Shown piece by piece: positions 10,078 to 18,944 of a stretch of 64,000 nt of DNA. The notes beneath the pieces are model-generated. The model ran no database searches and was not told the DNA's origin. It worked only from the letters and a program-made list of their open reading frames with translations. This DNA comes from JBKBUF01 sp046290815. GTDB lineage: Bacteria; Bacteroidota; Bacteroidia; Cytophagales; Cytophagaceae. Each line of letters opens with the position of its first letter. The first letter of the stretch is position 1. The DNA lies in NCBI GenBank assembly GCA_046290815.1, contig JBKBUF010000008.1:62001-126000 (forward strand), written 5' to 3'. The translations under genes were made by a program, and so were the position numbers.

Positions 10078-10521
10078 TTATGATTCCCAGGGTGCTTTTC
10101 CTGAAACTGTAATTCCTAGACTTCTTGCAGTACCTGCAATTTGTTTCATTGCTGATTCAACTTTTGAGCAGTTTAAATCAGGCAACTTAGTTTCCGCAAT
10201 AGATCTTACCTGATCCCAGGTAACTGAACCTACTTTATTTCTATTAGGTTCTGCAGATCCTTTCTTTGCTTTTGCTGCTTCCATTAACAAAATGGGAGCA
10301 GGAGGAGTTTTGATTACAAAATCAAAAGATTTGTCTTTGTAAATAGTAATCAATACCGGCAGTAATACTCCTGGTTTATCTTGTGTTCTGGCATTAAACT
10401 GCTTACAGAACTCCATTATGTTCAAACCTTTACTACCTAATGCAGGACCTATAGGAGGAGCAGGATTTGCTGCACCACCTTTTACCTGCAATTTCAAATA
10501 TCCAGCAATTTCTTTAGCCAT
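10078..10521 (-). CDS. rplK: Ribosomal protein L11
   Basis: Binds the GTPase-associated region of 23S rRNA; 147 residues, normal length. The glycine/proline-rich N-terminal domain (KGGAANPAPPIGPALG, residues 14-29) and C-terminal rRNA-binding domain (KLPDLNCSKVESAMKQIAGTARS) are clear. The gene starts 2 bases after nusG ends. Methylation by PrmA and requirement for RelA activation are known for the family. Confidence 0.99.
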   Translation of the reverse strand: MAKEIAGYLKLQVKGGAANPAPPIGPALGSKGLNIMEFCKQFNARTQDKPGVLLPVLITIYKDKSFDFVIKTPPAPILLMEAAKAKKGSAEPNRNKVGSVTWDQVRSIAETKLPDLNCSKVESAMKQIAGTARSLGITVSGKAPWES

Positions 10522-10523
10522 TT

Positions 10524-11081
10524 TTACTGTACTTTTTCTACTTGCATATAATTTAACTCAACCGGGGTATTTCTTCCGAAAATTTTAACCATCACATTGA
10601 GTTTCTTTCTTTCTTCAAAAACTTCTTCAACAGATCCTGTAAACCCGTTGAACGGACCATCCATTACCTTCACCTGTTCACCTACAATAAATGGAGTTTC
10701 AAGTTTCTCTTCCCTCTCATCCACCTGATCTACTTTACCTAAAATCCTGTTTACTTCAGACTGACGTAACGGTACCGGCTTTTTCGAAGTACCTCCTTCA
10801 CTGGAGCCTAAAAACCCGATCACGCCAGGAATACTGGTTATCACGTGCGCTGCTTCTCCATGTGTTAAATCAGCATAAACCAGAACATATCCGGGAAAGA
10901 AATTTCTTTCTCTTACCCTTTTTTTACCATTCCTCATCTCATATACCTTTTCTGCAGGTATAAGAACCTGAGGAATAAACTCTTGCAAATTCTGTCTTAC
11001 TATCTCGTTTTCAAGATAATTCTTAACTTTCTTCTCCTGCCCGCTTACCGCTCTTATCACATACCATTGTAACTCACTCAT
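10524..11081 (-). CDS. nusG: Transcription termination/antitermination factor NusG
   Basis: Binds RNA polymerase and couples it to Rho or the ribosome; 185 residues. The N-terminal NGN domain starts MSELQWYVIRAVSGQEKKVK and contains FFPGYVLVYADL; the KOW domain follows near residue 130 (VGEQVKVMDGPFNGFTGSVEEV). Located between secE and rplK as in most bacteria. In Bacteroidota extra NusG paralogues can serve capsule operons, but this location identifies the housekeeping copy. Confidence 0.98.
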   Translation of the reverse strand: MSELQWYVIRAVSGQEKKVKNYLENEIVRQNLQEFIPQVLIPAEKVYEMRNGKKRVRERNFFPGYVLVYADLTHGEAAHVITSIPGVIGFLGSSEGGTSKKPVPLRQSEVNRILGKVDQVDEREEKLETPFIVGEQVKVMDGPFNGFTGSVEEVFEERKKLNVMVKIFGRNTPVELNYMQVEKVQ

Positions 11082-11097
11082 GTCTTACCTCCTACAA

Positions 11098-11289
11098 TTA
11101 TAAGTTTTCGTATAAAGCAGACATTCCATTCTTAAAAGCGTAATCGATCAAGCCGATTACAAGAGCAAAAATGATAGAAGCTATCAGAACCAAAATAGAA
11201 CTGTTTTGCAACTCAGCATATTTTGGCCAGGAAACCTTTGTTCTTACTTCCTCGATTGATTCTTTAATAAAATCTAATACTTTTTTCAT
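11098..11289 (-). CDS. secE: Preprotein translocase subunit SecE
   Basis: Essential inner-membrane subunit of SecYEG; 63 residues, the short single-span form common outside proteobacteria. Seen: an amphipathic N-terminal helix (KVLDFIKESIEEVRTKVSWPKY, with the conserved VSWPK core) then one membrane span at about residues 31-52 (SILVLIASIIFALVIGLIDYAF). It is 16 bp upstream of nusG and 20 bp downstream of tRNA-Trp. Confidence 0.97.
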   Translation of the reverse strand: MKKVLDFIKESIEEVRTKVSWPKYAELQNSSILVLIASIIFALVIGLIDYAFKNGMSALYENL

Positions 11290-11309
11290 TTTTGTTCTTT
11301 TATTCCGTG

Positions 11310-11380
11310 CACGGGTGGAGAGATTCGAACTCCCATCAACGGTTTTGGAGACCGCTATTCTACCCTTGAACTACACCCGT
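11310..11380 (-). tRNA. tRNA-Trp (anticodon CCA)
   Basis: On the minus strand the acceptor arms ACGGGTG and CACCCGT pair, the anticodon loop TCTCCAAAA carries CCA, and the T loop is TTCGAAT in a 5-bp stem. The 3' CCA is not encoded. It sits directly before secE, an arrangement frequent in bacteria. Confidence 0.95.
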
Positions 11381-11407
11381 TTAACTGCACACCCAGAAAC
11401 GGGAGTG

Positions 11408-11438
11408 CAAAGTTAGATAATATCTTATAAATAAACAA
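11408..11438 (-). promoter_or_regulatory. Promoter for tRNA-Trp-secE-nusG-rpl-rpo
   Basis: Reading the minus strand: TTG (11438-11436), 20 bases, then TAACTTTG (11415-11408). This matches the Bacteroidota primary-sigma promoter TTG-N19/20-TAnnTTTG. Transcription would begin near 11401, about 20 bases before tRNA-Trp. The -33 element touches the upstream tuf terminator stem. Confidence 0.68.
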
Positions 11439-11470
11439 GTGCGTTTTCGAAAATAATTCAAAAACGCACT
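11438..11470 (-). terminator. Rho-independent terminator after tuf
   Basis: AGTGCGTTTT and AAAACGCACT form a perfect 10-bp stem beginning 18 bases after the tuf stop; the stem is followed by TTGTTTATTT on the minus strand. It separates the tRNA-tuf transcript from the tRNA-Trp-secE transcript. Confidence 0.75.
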
Positions 11471-11487
11471 CAGATATTAAATTTAGC

Positions 11488-12675
11488 TTATTTCAGGATT
11501 TCTGTAACCTGACCAGCACCTACTGTTCTACCACCTTCTCTTATCGCAAAACGAAGACCTTTCTCCATTGCAACAGAGTTGATTAATTTTACAGTAATTG
11601 TGATGTTATCACCAGGCATAACCATTTCTACACCTTCCGGAAGAACGATTTCACCGGTAACGTCAGTTGTTCTCATGTAAAACTGAGGTCTGTATTTGTT
11701 AAAGAAAGGAGTGTGTCTTCCACCTTCTTCTTTTGACAATACGTAAACTTCGGCTTTAAACTCGCTGTGAGGAGTAACTGAACCTGGTTTACAGATTACC
11801 ATTCCTCTTCTTATAGCTTCTTTCTCAATACCTCTTAGAAGGATACCTACGTTGTCACCAGCTTCACCTCTGTCAAGGATTTTTCTAAACATCTCAACTC
11901 CGGTTACTGTAGACTTAAGGTTTTCAGCCCCCATACCAAGAATATCAACTGCATCACCAGTGTTAACCACACCTCTTTCTATTCTACCTGTAGCAACAGT
12001 ACCTCTACCAGTGATAGAGAACACGTCCTCAACAGGCATTAGGAAAGGCTTGTCAGTTGCACGTGGAGGAATTGGAATATCTTTATCAACAGCATCCATT
12101 AATTCCTCAATAGTTTTAACCCATTTTGGATCTCCGTTCAATCCACCTAGAGCAGATCCTCTGATGATTGAAATTGTATCTCCAGGGAATTCGTAGAAGC
12201 TTAGAAGCTCTCTAACTTCCATTTCTACAAGATCAAGAAGCTCCGGATCATCTACAAGATCCACTTTATTCATAAATACTACCAGAGCAGGAACACCTAC
12301 CTGACGAGCAAGAAGGATGTGCTCACGAGTTTGAGGCATTGGTCCATCAGTTGCAGCCACCACAAGGATAGCTCCATCCATCTGAGCAGCACCAGTAACC
12401 ATGTTCTTTACATAGTCAGCGTGACCAGGGCAGTCAACGTGTGCATAATGCCTTTTCTCAGTTGCATACTCAACGTGAGAAGTGTTAATAGTAATACCTC
12501 TTTCTTTTTCTTCCGGTGCATTGTCAATCTGAGAAAAGTCTTTTTTCTCCGCAAGACCTTTTTCAGCCAATACTTTTGTAATAGCGGCAGTCAAAGTAGT
12601 TTTACCGTGGTCTACGTGACCTATTGTACCTATATTCACGTGAGGTTTGGAACGGTCAAAAGTTTCTTTAGCCAT
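11488..12675 (-). CDS. tuf: Elongation factor Tu
   Basis: GTPase that delivers aminoacyl-tRNA to the ribosome; 395 residues, normal. G1 GHVDHGKTT (residues 19-27), switch region RGITI, G3 DCPGH, G4 NKVD and the G5-like SALGG are all present, followed by domains II and III (GRGTVATGRIERG; MVMPGDNI). It follows tRNA-Thr by about 90 bp, the same Tyr-Gly-Thr-tuf order as the E. coli tufB operon. No second tuf is in the window. Confidence 0.99.
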   Translation of the reverse strand: MAKETFDRSKPHVNIGTIGHVDHGKTTLTAAITKVLAEKGLAEKKDFSQIDNAPEEKERGITINTSHVEYATEKRHYAHVDCPGHADYVKNMVTGAAQMDGAILVVAATDGPMPQTREHILLARQVGVPALVVFMNKVDLVDDPELLDLVEMEVRELLSFYEFPGDTISIIRGSALGGLNGDPKWVKTIEELMDAVDKDIPIPPRATDKPFLMPVEDVFSITGRGTVATGRIERGVVNTGDAVDILGMGAENLKSTVTGVEMFRKILDRGEAGDNVGILLRGIEKEAIRRGMVICKPGSVTPHSEFKAEVYVLSKEEGGRHTPFFNKYRPQFYMRTTDVTGEIVLPEGVEMVMPGDNITITVKLINSVAMEKGLRFAIREGGRTVGAGQVTEILK

Positions 12676-12768
12676 ATTTGAAAATCCTCTGTTTTGTTTT
12701 TGTTAAAATTAAATTTTATATTGAAATAGTTGATGCTATTACTAAATAAGAAACCCTGGTCAGTAAAG

Positions 12769-12840
12769 AGCCAGTGACGGGAATTGAACCCGTGACCCCT
12801 TCCTTACCAAGGAAGTACTCTACCCCTGAGCTACACCGGC
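12769..12840 (-). tRNA. tRNA-Thr (anticodon GGT)
   Basis: Acceptor arms GCCGGTG and CACTGGC pair with one G-T; the anticodon stem CTTCC/GGAAG encloses TTGGTAA, giving anticodon GGT (threonine ACC/ACU). T loop TTCAATT. It lies directly upstream of tuf and is probably cotranscribed with it. Confidence 0.96.
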
Positions 12841-12875
12841 TAAGGAGCCCCAATTAAGGCAGCTCAAAAAATTTG

Positions 12876-12948
12876 AGCGGGAGACGAGGTTCGAACCCGC
12901 GACCTGCAGCTTGGAAGGCTGCCGCTCTACCAACTGAGCTACTCCCGC
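12876..12948 (-). tRNA. tRNA-Gly (anticodon TCC)
   Basis: Acceptor arms GCGGGAG and CTCCCGC pair fully; anticodon stem GCAGC/GCTGC encloses CTTCCAA, anticodon TCC (glycine GGA/GGG). T loop TTCGAAC. Middle member of the Tyr-Gly-Thr tRNA cluster. Confidence 0.96.
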
Positions 12949-13057
12949 TTATAAATTCTTTATAATCAACTATAAAAGTCAATTACGCACGAATTGGGAC
13001 GCAAATTTATTATAAATTACATCACAATTCATAATTTTCACTTATATTTTTAATAAG

Positions 13058-13140
13058 TGGGGAGAGGAGGATTCGAACCTCCGAAGTCCGAAGACGACAG
13101 ATTTACAGTCTGTTCCAGTTGGCCGCTTTGGTATCTCCCC
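13058..13140 (-). tRNA. tRNA-Tyr (anticodon GTA)
   Basis: Acceptor arms GGGGAGA and TCTCCCC pair; anticodon loop CTGTAAA carries GTA. The long variable arm (class II tRNA) explains the 83-base length. First gene of the tRNA-tuf operon. Confidence 0.96.
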
Positions 13141-13229
13141 AACAAAATTTTGATCCGGAATTATTAAGAACGCCTTCTTTTTCCCGAAGTTTTAGTGATT
13201 TTAAGACTTCCCTCCTGAAAAAGGAAGTG

Positions 13230-13260
13230 CAAAAATAAAGGGATTTTTTTTATTGGCAAA
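13230..13260 (-). promoter_or_regulatory. Promoter of the tRNA-Tyr-Gly-Thr-tuf operon
   Basis: On the minus strand TTTG (13260-13257), exactly 19 bases, then TATTTTTG (13237-13230): an excellent match to the Bacteroidota consensus. The start site would fall near 13223, leaving about 80 bases of leader, which contains a CTTCC/GGAAG inverted repeat around an A/T loop. Confidence 0.75.
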
Positions 13261-13330
13261 TTTTAGGCTTAAATTTTAAAAATTAAATATCTCCTACCGA
13301 ACAGCATTATTTTTACTTAGGTTCTATCCT

Positions 13331-15838
13331 CTACTTTTTGGTTTCGAGCATTTTTATGAAATAATCTGCAGTTGACCGGATTACTTCATGATTATTATTT
13401 TTGCTGATACTTTTTAATACCTGTATCCCTTCCTCCCTTTCGCCTCCTTCAAGCAAGTTAACATATTGGGTAAAATAACTTATTAGGGCATATACAGACC
13501 TGTCGTCTGCTTTAACCATTTTATTTTTAAACCATTGAAATTTACTTAAGTCCTTATTGGATATATAGTAATCTGCAAGAGCTGCAATAATATTGACATT
13601 ATCCAAAGACTCAAACTCCTTCATTTGATCCGAATTCAAAGTTTGACCGCTCGTCAGGTAAGCAGAAAGGGATGCTGCAACAATGGAATATGCTCTTTCA
13701 TTTAATCCCGCGGAATATACGTTTACATATTTTTGATTATTGTATGCCGATAAGAACATTATTGCCTTTGCACGAACCGTGGACTTAGGATCCCCGATGG
13801 CCATTTTCTCAATTATCGGCAAAAATCTTTCTACCTGGGGAATCGGATATTTAAAAAATTGCTCCAGACAATACTCTCTGATCACCCAAAACGGGTCATT
13901 TAATCCTTTATGGAGCATGTTTGTAATCTCAGATTTATTGAATTGGCTATTCATTAATTGACTAGCCTTTCCTTTGTGCTCGAAAAGCTTTGAAAGTGCT
14001 TCCTCTCTCAGAATGTATTTTTCAGAAATTTCAAATTGATAAATATATTCTTCTTCTGACTTTTCGTGATTAATTTCCGCAAGCAAATCTTTATCCGGAT
14101 CTATTACCACCAGCTGTGGTTTTGCCGGCACCGGCAATAAAATTTCTTCATGTCCTCTGCTGATCTTTATTTTTCTTCTGTCTTTTATTCCATTAATCCA
14201 GATATCAACAGTTACCGGTATTTGATAAACCGGAACCCTCAATGTATCCTGGAGTTGATCAATTTTTAATGTTAAAATCCCGGATGAGTAGTGATCCGTA
14301 ATTTTCAACTTTGGGTGCCCGGGGGATAAAAACCATTGGTTAAAAAACCAATTCAGGTCCTGACCTGTGATTTCTTCAAAAGCCATTCTCAGATCATGCA
14401 CTTCCACCGACGTAAATTGATGCTTTTTCAGATATAAACTCAAGCTATTAAAAAACGCATCTTCTCCTATATGCTTTCTAAGCATATGAAGTATTAATCC
14501 ACCCTTATTATAACTATGCCTATCAAACATATCTTCTTTGTCTTCATACCTGAAGCGAATCAAAGGCTCTATTTTATTTCTTGCTTCTTCAAGGTATTGT
14601 TTAAACTCATTCTGTGCATGATGGTCAGCTTCATTAACACCGTATTTATGTTCAATCCACAAATATTCTGAATAATTAGCGAATGATTCATTCAAAGGCA
14701 AATTTGCCCAGGATTCACAAGTAACAAGATCTCCGAACCAATGATGGAAAAGTTCGTGGGCGATAATACCATCCCAGTTTTCATCAATTAATTCTCTGTC
14801 ATCAACCTGCAAAGCTTCCATAAATATTGTGGCAGTAGTATTCTCCATTGCACCAGATACATAATCTCTGACAACAACCTGAGAATATTTATTCCATGGA
14901 AATTTGTAATTAAGCTTGTCTGAAAAAAACTCAATCATTTCAGGGGTATGGCCGAAAATTGATTTAGCATATTTTTCATATTCCGGCTCTACATAATATT
15001 TAATTTCCAGGTCATCCCAATCAAATCTGCTTTCGGGCATATTATCCTCAACAACGGCAAATTTTCCTATGGCCATCATAAATAAATACGGAGCATGTGG
15101 AAGAATCTGTTTCCAATAAACAGTTTTAGTACCATCATTATTTAACCTGGAATAAACCATTTCTCCATTTGAAAGAACAGTATAAGCAGTATCAACTGTA
15201 ATATACATTTCCTGTGTAGTTCTTTCGTTAGGCGTATCGATAGTCGGGAACCAGCAGGAACTTGATTCAGTCTCTCCCTGAGTCCATATTTGTTTCGGCT
15301 TATGAGGCTCCTTTCCTAATGGATTAATAAAGTACAAGCCCTTATCATCCGTGATTGCCTGACTACCTCCCTTAGGAAGCTCGTTAGGTTTTGCGGTGTA
15401 AGAAATCAAAATCTGAAAAGTATCGGTTCTTGTATATTCTTTATCCAACCTGACAGATAAAATTTTTCCATTGTATGTGTATTTCAAATCTGCTTCGGAA
15501 GGCATTTTTTTTACATAATGTATTTCCATTCCTTTAGCATCCACCTCTAGTGTGTTTTGAGGATAAAACCAAGGTTTAAATGTTAGCGTCGCCAAACCAT
15601 TCAAATATTGACGTTCCCAATCAAACTTCACGTCCAACTTAGTATGGATAAGGTCAAAATTTAAAGTGCGTGAAGGATTGTAAGGACCATAACTGGTTTT
15701 AGGCCTGCCGGCATTAACTGATTTTTTCTCCTGCACATTTGCTTCATTTACCGTTTGTTTATTTACTCTTCCAGGCTGACAGGAAATGATCGTTGATAAA
15801 AATGTAAGGATGAAAAAGAATTTGATAGTATTGTGCAT
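13331..15838 (-). CDS. M1-family zinc aminopeptidase, lipoprotein
   Basis: Probably removes N-terminal residues from peptides in the periplasm or at the outer membrane. The lipoprotein signal ends with the lipobox IIS-C at Cys20. The M1 fold is clear: GAMEN exopeptidase motif at about residue 328, zinc site HELFHH at 361-366, and the third ligand Glu384 in NESFANYSEYLW, giving the exact HEXXH-X18-E spacing. After the catalytic domains, a C-terminal region (about 640-830) looks like HEAT repeats. 835 residues is normal. It is transcribed away from the biotin carrier gene, 47 bp apart. The substrate cannot be told from sequence. Confidence 0.92.
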   Translation of the reverse strand: MHNTIKFFFILTFLSTIISCQPGRVNKQTVNEANVQEKKSVNAGRPKTSYGPYNPSRTLNFDLIHTKLDVKFDWERQYLNGLATLTFKPWFYPQNTLEVDAKGMEIHYVKKMPSEADLKYTYNGKILSVRLDKEYTRTDTFQILISYTAKPNELPKGGSQAITDDKGLYFINPLGKEPHKPKQIWTQGETESSSCWFPTIDTPNERTTQEMYITVDTAYTVLSNGEMVYSRLNNDGTKTVYWKQILPHAPYLFMMAIGKFAVVEDNMPESRFDWDDLEIKYYVEPEYEKYAKSIFGHTPEMIEFFSDKLNYKFPWNKYSQVVVRDYVSGAMENTTATIFMEALQVDDRELIDENWDGIIAHELFHHWFGDLVTCESWANLPLNESFANYSEYLWIEHKYGVNEADHHAQNEFKQYLEEARNKIEPLIRFRYEDKEDMFDRHSYNKGGLILHMLRKHIGEDAFFNSLSLYLKKHQFTSVEVHDLRMAFEEITGQDLNWFFNQWFLSPGHPKLKITDHYSSGILTLKIDQLQDTLRVPVYQIPVTVDIWINGIKDRRKIKISRGHEEILLPVPAKPQLVVIDPDKDLLAEINHEKSEEEYIYQFEISEKYILREEALSKLFEHKGKASQLMNSQFNKSEITNMLHKGLNDPFWVIREYCLEQFFKYPIPQVERFLPIIEKMAIGDPKSTVRAKAIMFLSAYNNQKYVNVYSAGLNERAYSIVAASLSAYLTSGQTLNSDQMKEFESLDNVNIIAALADYYISNKDLSKFQWFKNKMVKADDRSVYALISYFTQYVNLLEGGEREEGIQVLKSISKNNNHEVIRSTADYFIKMLETKK

Positions 15839-15885
15839 GTACTTAAATAATTACCTTATATTTAACCTGCATAAATAAGATTATA

Positions 15886-16383
15886 ATGTTGAAAATAAAA
15901 ATCAGCGATAACAATTTTATTTTCTTTACCCAGGAGAATAATTCACTGAAAATTAATGAAATTCCCTTTACATGGGACATAACGAAGATCAGCGAATCAA
16001 AATTTCATATAATCAAGGATAACAAAACCTGGCTTGTTGAAGTAGTTCAATTCAATCCTGAGACAAAATATTTGACTATCATATTGAACAATAAGTTAAT
16101 CCCTTTACACATCCAGGATGAACAGGATTTAATTCTTGAGAAAATGGGCTTTACTAAAGGGGTGGGCAGTAAGATAAATGAAATTAAAGCTCCAATGCCC
16201 GGGCTGATACTGGCGATTAAAGTACAAGAGGGACAAATGGTAAAAAAAGGTGATCCTCTAATAATACTGGAAGCAATGAAAATGGAGAATATCATAAAAT
16301 CTCCGGGAGACGGAGAGGTAAAATCTGTTTTTGTGAGCCAGGGGAACAGTGTCGAAAAAAATCAGATTTTAATAAGATTTTAA
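15886..16383 (+). CDS. Biotin carboxyl carrier protein of an acyl-CoA carboxylase
   Basis: Carries carboxybiotin between the biotin carboxylase and carboxyltransferase of a biotin-dependent enzyme. The C-terminal biotinyl domain (about residues 95-165) has the EAMKMEN motif, with Lys132 as the biotinylation site, and the preceding APMPGLILAIKVQEGQMVKKGD. The N-terminal 90 residues resemble the linker region of Bacteroidota carrier subunits, often linked to propionyl-/methylmalonyl-CoA metabolism. No carboxylase subunits are adjacent, so the partner is unknown. BirA at 31585 is the expected modifying enzyme. Confidence 0.85.
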   Translation: MLKIKISDNNFIFFTQENNSLKINEIPFTWDITKISESKFHIIKDNKTWLVEVVQFNPETKYLTIILNNKLIPLHIQDEQDLILEKMGFTKGVGSKINEIKAPMPGLILAIKVQEGQMVKKGDPLIILEAMKMENIIKSPGDGEVKSVFVSQGNSVEKNQILIRF

Positions 16384-16406
16384 ATTTATTTATAATAGCC
16401 TATTAT

Positions 16407-16414
16407 TATATTTG
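16407..16414 (+). promoter_or_regulatory. Possible -7 element for pyrH-frr
   Basis: TATATTTG matches TAnnTTTG and lies 27 bases before the pyrH ATG, giving a leader of about 20 bases. No convincing TTG sits 19-20 bases upstream, so confidence is low. Confidence 0.35.
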
Positions 16415-16441
16415 CCTGAATTAAACCTGTAAATAATTGTA

Positions 16442-17149
16442 ATGAAATACAAGAGAATACTACTTAAGCTTAGCGGTGAAGCGCTGATGGGAAAGCAAAA
16501 CTATGGAATTGAAGCTGAAATTTTACAACAATATGCTTCTGAAATTAAGGCGGTAAGTGATAAAGGTGTTCAAGTTGCCATAGTAATAGGAGGAGGAAAT
16601 ATTTACAGGGGAGTAGAAGCAGCAGCTACAGGAATTGACAGAGTACAAGGTGACTACATGGGAATGCTTGCAACAGTAATCAACGGTATGGCTTTGCAAA
16701 GTGCGTTAGAAAATGTAGGACTTTATACCAGGCTTTTATCAGGAATTAAAATAGAGCAAGTCTGTGAACCATTTATCAGAAGAAGAGCTGTAAGACACCT
16801 TGAAAAAGGCAGAATTGTAATTTTTGGTGCAGGGACAGGAAATCCATATTTTACTACAGACTCTGCTGCGTCATTAAGGGCCATTGAAATTGAAGCAGAG
16901 GCTGTCTTAAAAGGTACCAGAGTGGATGGAATTTATTCTTCAGACCCTGAAAAAGATCCTTCTGCTACAAAATTCAAAAATATATCCTTTAAAGAAGTAT
17001 ATCAAAAAGGATTAAAGGTAATGGACATGACTGCATTCACGTTATGCAAAGAAAATGGATTACCTATAATTGTATTTGACATGAACAAACCCGGCAATCT
17101 CCTTAAGATTGTAGAAGGAGAAGAAGTGGGAACATTAGTAACTATGTAA
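16442..17149 (+). CDS. pyrH: UMP kinase
   Basis: Phosphorylates UMP to UDP, using ATP, in pyrimidine synthesis. 235 residues, typical of the hexameric bacterial enzyme of the amino-acid-kinase fold. Seen: YKRILLKLSGEALMG at the N-terminus, the GGGNIYRG nucleotide loop near 52-59, GAGTGNPYFTTDSAA near 130-144, and the DGIYSSDPEKDPSA segment. It is followed 22 bp later by frr, the conserved pyrH-frr pair of translation-linked genes. Confidence 0.98.
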   Translation: MKYKRILLKLSGEALMGKQNYGIEAEILQQYASEIKAVSDKGVQVAIVIGGGNIYRGVEAAATGIDRVQGDYMGMLATVINGMALQSALENVGLYTRLLSGIKIEQVCEPFIRRRAVRHLEKGRIVIFGAGTGNPYFTTDSAASLRAIEIEAEAVLKGTRVDGIYSSDPEKDPSATKFKNISFKEVYQKGLKVMDMTAFTLCKENGLPIIVFDMNKPGNLLKIVEGEEVGTLVTM

Positions 17150-17171
17150 TTCTATTTTTTGTAAATAATTT

Positions 17172-17732
17172 ATGGAAGAAATTCAATTATATCTGGATGA
17201 AGCTAAAGAAACAATGCAAAAAGCATTGAAGCATACCGAATCTGAATTTACCAAAATCAGGGCAGGGAAAGCTATGCCGAGTATGATTCACGGAGTGATG
17301 GTAGATTACTATGGTGCCCCTACTCCTGTGGAGCAGGTTTCTTCCATAACTGCCCCAGACGCAAGAACGATTACACTTAAGCCTTTTGAGAAAAAACTAA
17401 TCCAGGATATCGAAAAGGCTATCAGGGATAGTGGACTTGGATTTAATCCTCAGAATGACGGTGAAGTTGTAAGAATTAATCTCCCTCCTTTAACTGAAGA
17501 AAGGAGAAAAGCACTGGTAAAGCAGGTTAAGGCTGAAGCTGAAAATGGCAAAGTGGCTATAAGAAATATCCGTAAAGACACTAATGAAGAATTAAAGAAG
17601 CTTCAAAAAGAAGGAGCCTCAGAAGATGATATTAAAAAAGCTGAAGAGAAAGTACAGGGATTGACAAATGAATTTATTGCAAAAATTGATCAATTGCTTT
17701 CAAAGAAAGAGGCCGAAATAATGACTGTGTAA
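17172..17732 (+). CDS. frr: Ribosome recycling factor
   Basis: Works with EF-G to split post-termination ribosomes. 186 residues, normal. The three-helix-bundle motifs are clear: FTKIRAGKAMPSMIHGVMVDYYG, VSSITAPDARTITLKPFEK, and LPPLTEERRKALVKQVK. It ends directly against the convergent nadD gene: the two stop codons are adjacent with no spacer, so the 3' ends of the transcripts must overlap. Confidence 0.98.
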   Translation: MEEIQLYLDEAKETMQKALKHTESEFTKIRAGKAMPSMIHGVMVDYYGAPTPVEQVSSITAPDARTITLKPFEKKLIQDIEKAIRDSGLGFNPQNDGEVVRINLPPLTEERRKALVKQVKAEAENGKVAIRNIRKDTNEELKKLQKEGASEDDIKKAEEKVQGLTNEFIAKIDQLLSKKEAEIMTV

Positions 17733-18305
17733 TTACCTATAAAACTTTTTCGAACTTATATAATTTTCAACATCTTCTGGTACAAGATACTTTATGGATT
17801 GATTGTTTTTAATACAATCCCTGATGAAGGTGGCAGAAATATCGAGCAAAGGCGCTTCAACCATCCTTACTGAAGGATGGTTCTTTAATGTACTCTCCCT
17901 AACATTTGGTCTTGAATAAACATATAAGCTAAAGTATTCAAGTATCTGCTGATAATTTTTCCAGTTTTGAAATTGCTCAAGGTTATCCTCTCCTATAATT
18001 AAGGCAAACTTTTTATCGTGATGTCTTTCCTGGAGGTACGTTAGGGTGTCTATAGTGTAACTCGGCCTGGGCAGATGAAATTCAATATCCGAAACCATAA
18101 AATTCGGATTATCATGAGTAGCAAGCCTAACCATCTCATACCTGTCAAATTCATGCAATAGACTCTTGCTGTTTTTAAAAGGATTTAAAGGTGATATCAC
18201 AAACCAGACTTTATCGATATCGGTTCTTTCCACCATTACATTTGCAATAATAAGATGCCCTATATGAATAGGATTAAATGACCCGAAAAACAGTCCGATT
18301 TTCAT
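17733..18305 (-). CDS. nadD: Nicotinate-nucleotide adenylyltransferase
   Basis: Adenylates nicotinate mononucleotide in NAD synthesis. 190 residues. The nucleotidyltransferase signature GLFFGSFNPIHIGHLIIAN (HIGH-type motif) is at residues 4-22; SPLNPFK and the C-terminal ISATFIRDCIKN (ISSTxIR-type) are also present. Last gene of the minus-strand group sigma-antisigma-gmk-nadD, 66 bp after gmk. Confidence 0.95.
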   Translation of the reverse strand: MKIGLFFGSFNPIHIGHLIIANVMVERTDIDKVWFVISPLNPFKNSKSLLHEFDRYEMVRLATHDNPNFMVSDIEFHLPRPSYTIDTLTYLQERHHDKKFALIIGEDNLEQFQNWKNYQQILEYFSLYVYSRPNVRESTLKNHPSVRMVEAPLLDISATFIRDCIKNNQSIKYLVPEDVENYISSKKFYR

Positions 18306-18371
18306 TCATTCAAAAGTTACAGAATTAAGGTTTAACTACTGATATATCCACCTCTTGAAGGGTTTCAGCAT

Positions 18372-18938
18372 TTATTTCAAAAAATCATCTACAATTTTCT
18401 GCGCTTCCTGAAGGGCTACACTCAAATCGTTATTTATAAGTGTGACGTCAAATTGATCTTCAAAAGACATTTCAAATTTCACTTTAAATAGTCTGGCGGA
18501 AATACTTTCTTCTGTCTCGGTTTTTCTTTCTCTCAATCTTTTTTCCAAAATTTCCATGGAAGGGCATTTGACAAAAATAGCTAAAGCTTTATCACCATAA
18601 TACTTTTTAAGATTGAGGCCACCTTTTACATCAACATCAAAAACGGCTGACTTTCCTTCGGACCATAATCTTTCTACTTCCGATTTTAAAGTACCATAGA
18701 ACTGTCCGGGATATACCTGTTCCCATTCTACAAATTCTTTATTATCTATCTTGGCTTTAAATTCTTCAGGGGTTAAAAAATAATAATCCTTCCCATGTTC
18801 TTCATTTCTTCCTCTTCTATCTCTGGTACAGGCAGAAATAGAAAAACCCAAATTTGGGTTTTTCTGAAGTAAATGTTTAACTATTGTTGTTTTTCCTGAA
18901 CCCGAAGGGGCTGAAAAAATGATTAATTTACCATCCAT
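18372..18938 (-). CDS. gmk: Guanylate kinase
   Basis: Converts GMP to GDP with ATP. 188 residues. P-loop APSGSGKTT at 10-18, the GMP-binding STRDRRGRN-like segment (here ACTRDRRGRNEEHGKDYYF) and the FDVDVKGGLNLKKYY motif are seen. It begins 6 bp after the anti-sigma gene and is likely cotranscribed with it and with nadD. Confidence 0.97.
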   Translation of the reverse strand: MDGKLIIFSAPSGSGKTTIVKHLLQKNPNLGFSISACTRDRRGRNEEHGKDYYFLTPEEFKAKIDNKEFVEWEQVYPGQFYGTLKSEVERLWSEGKSAVFDVDVKGGLNLKKYYGDKALAIFVKCPSMEILEKRLRERKTETEESISARLFKVKFEMSFEDQFDVTLINNDLSVALQEAQKIVDDFLK

Positions 18939-18944
18939 TAAAAA

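Noticed and set aside
11171..11416. 81-residue plus-strand frame over secE and tRNA-Trp
   Set aside because: It overlaps a clear tRNA and secE on the opposite strand.
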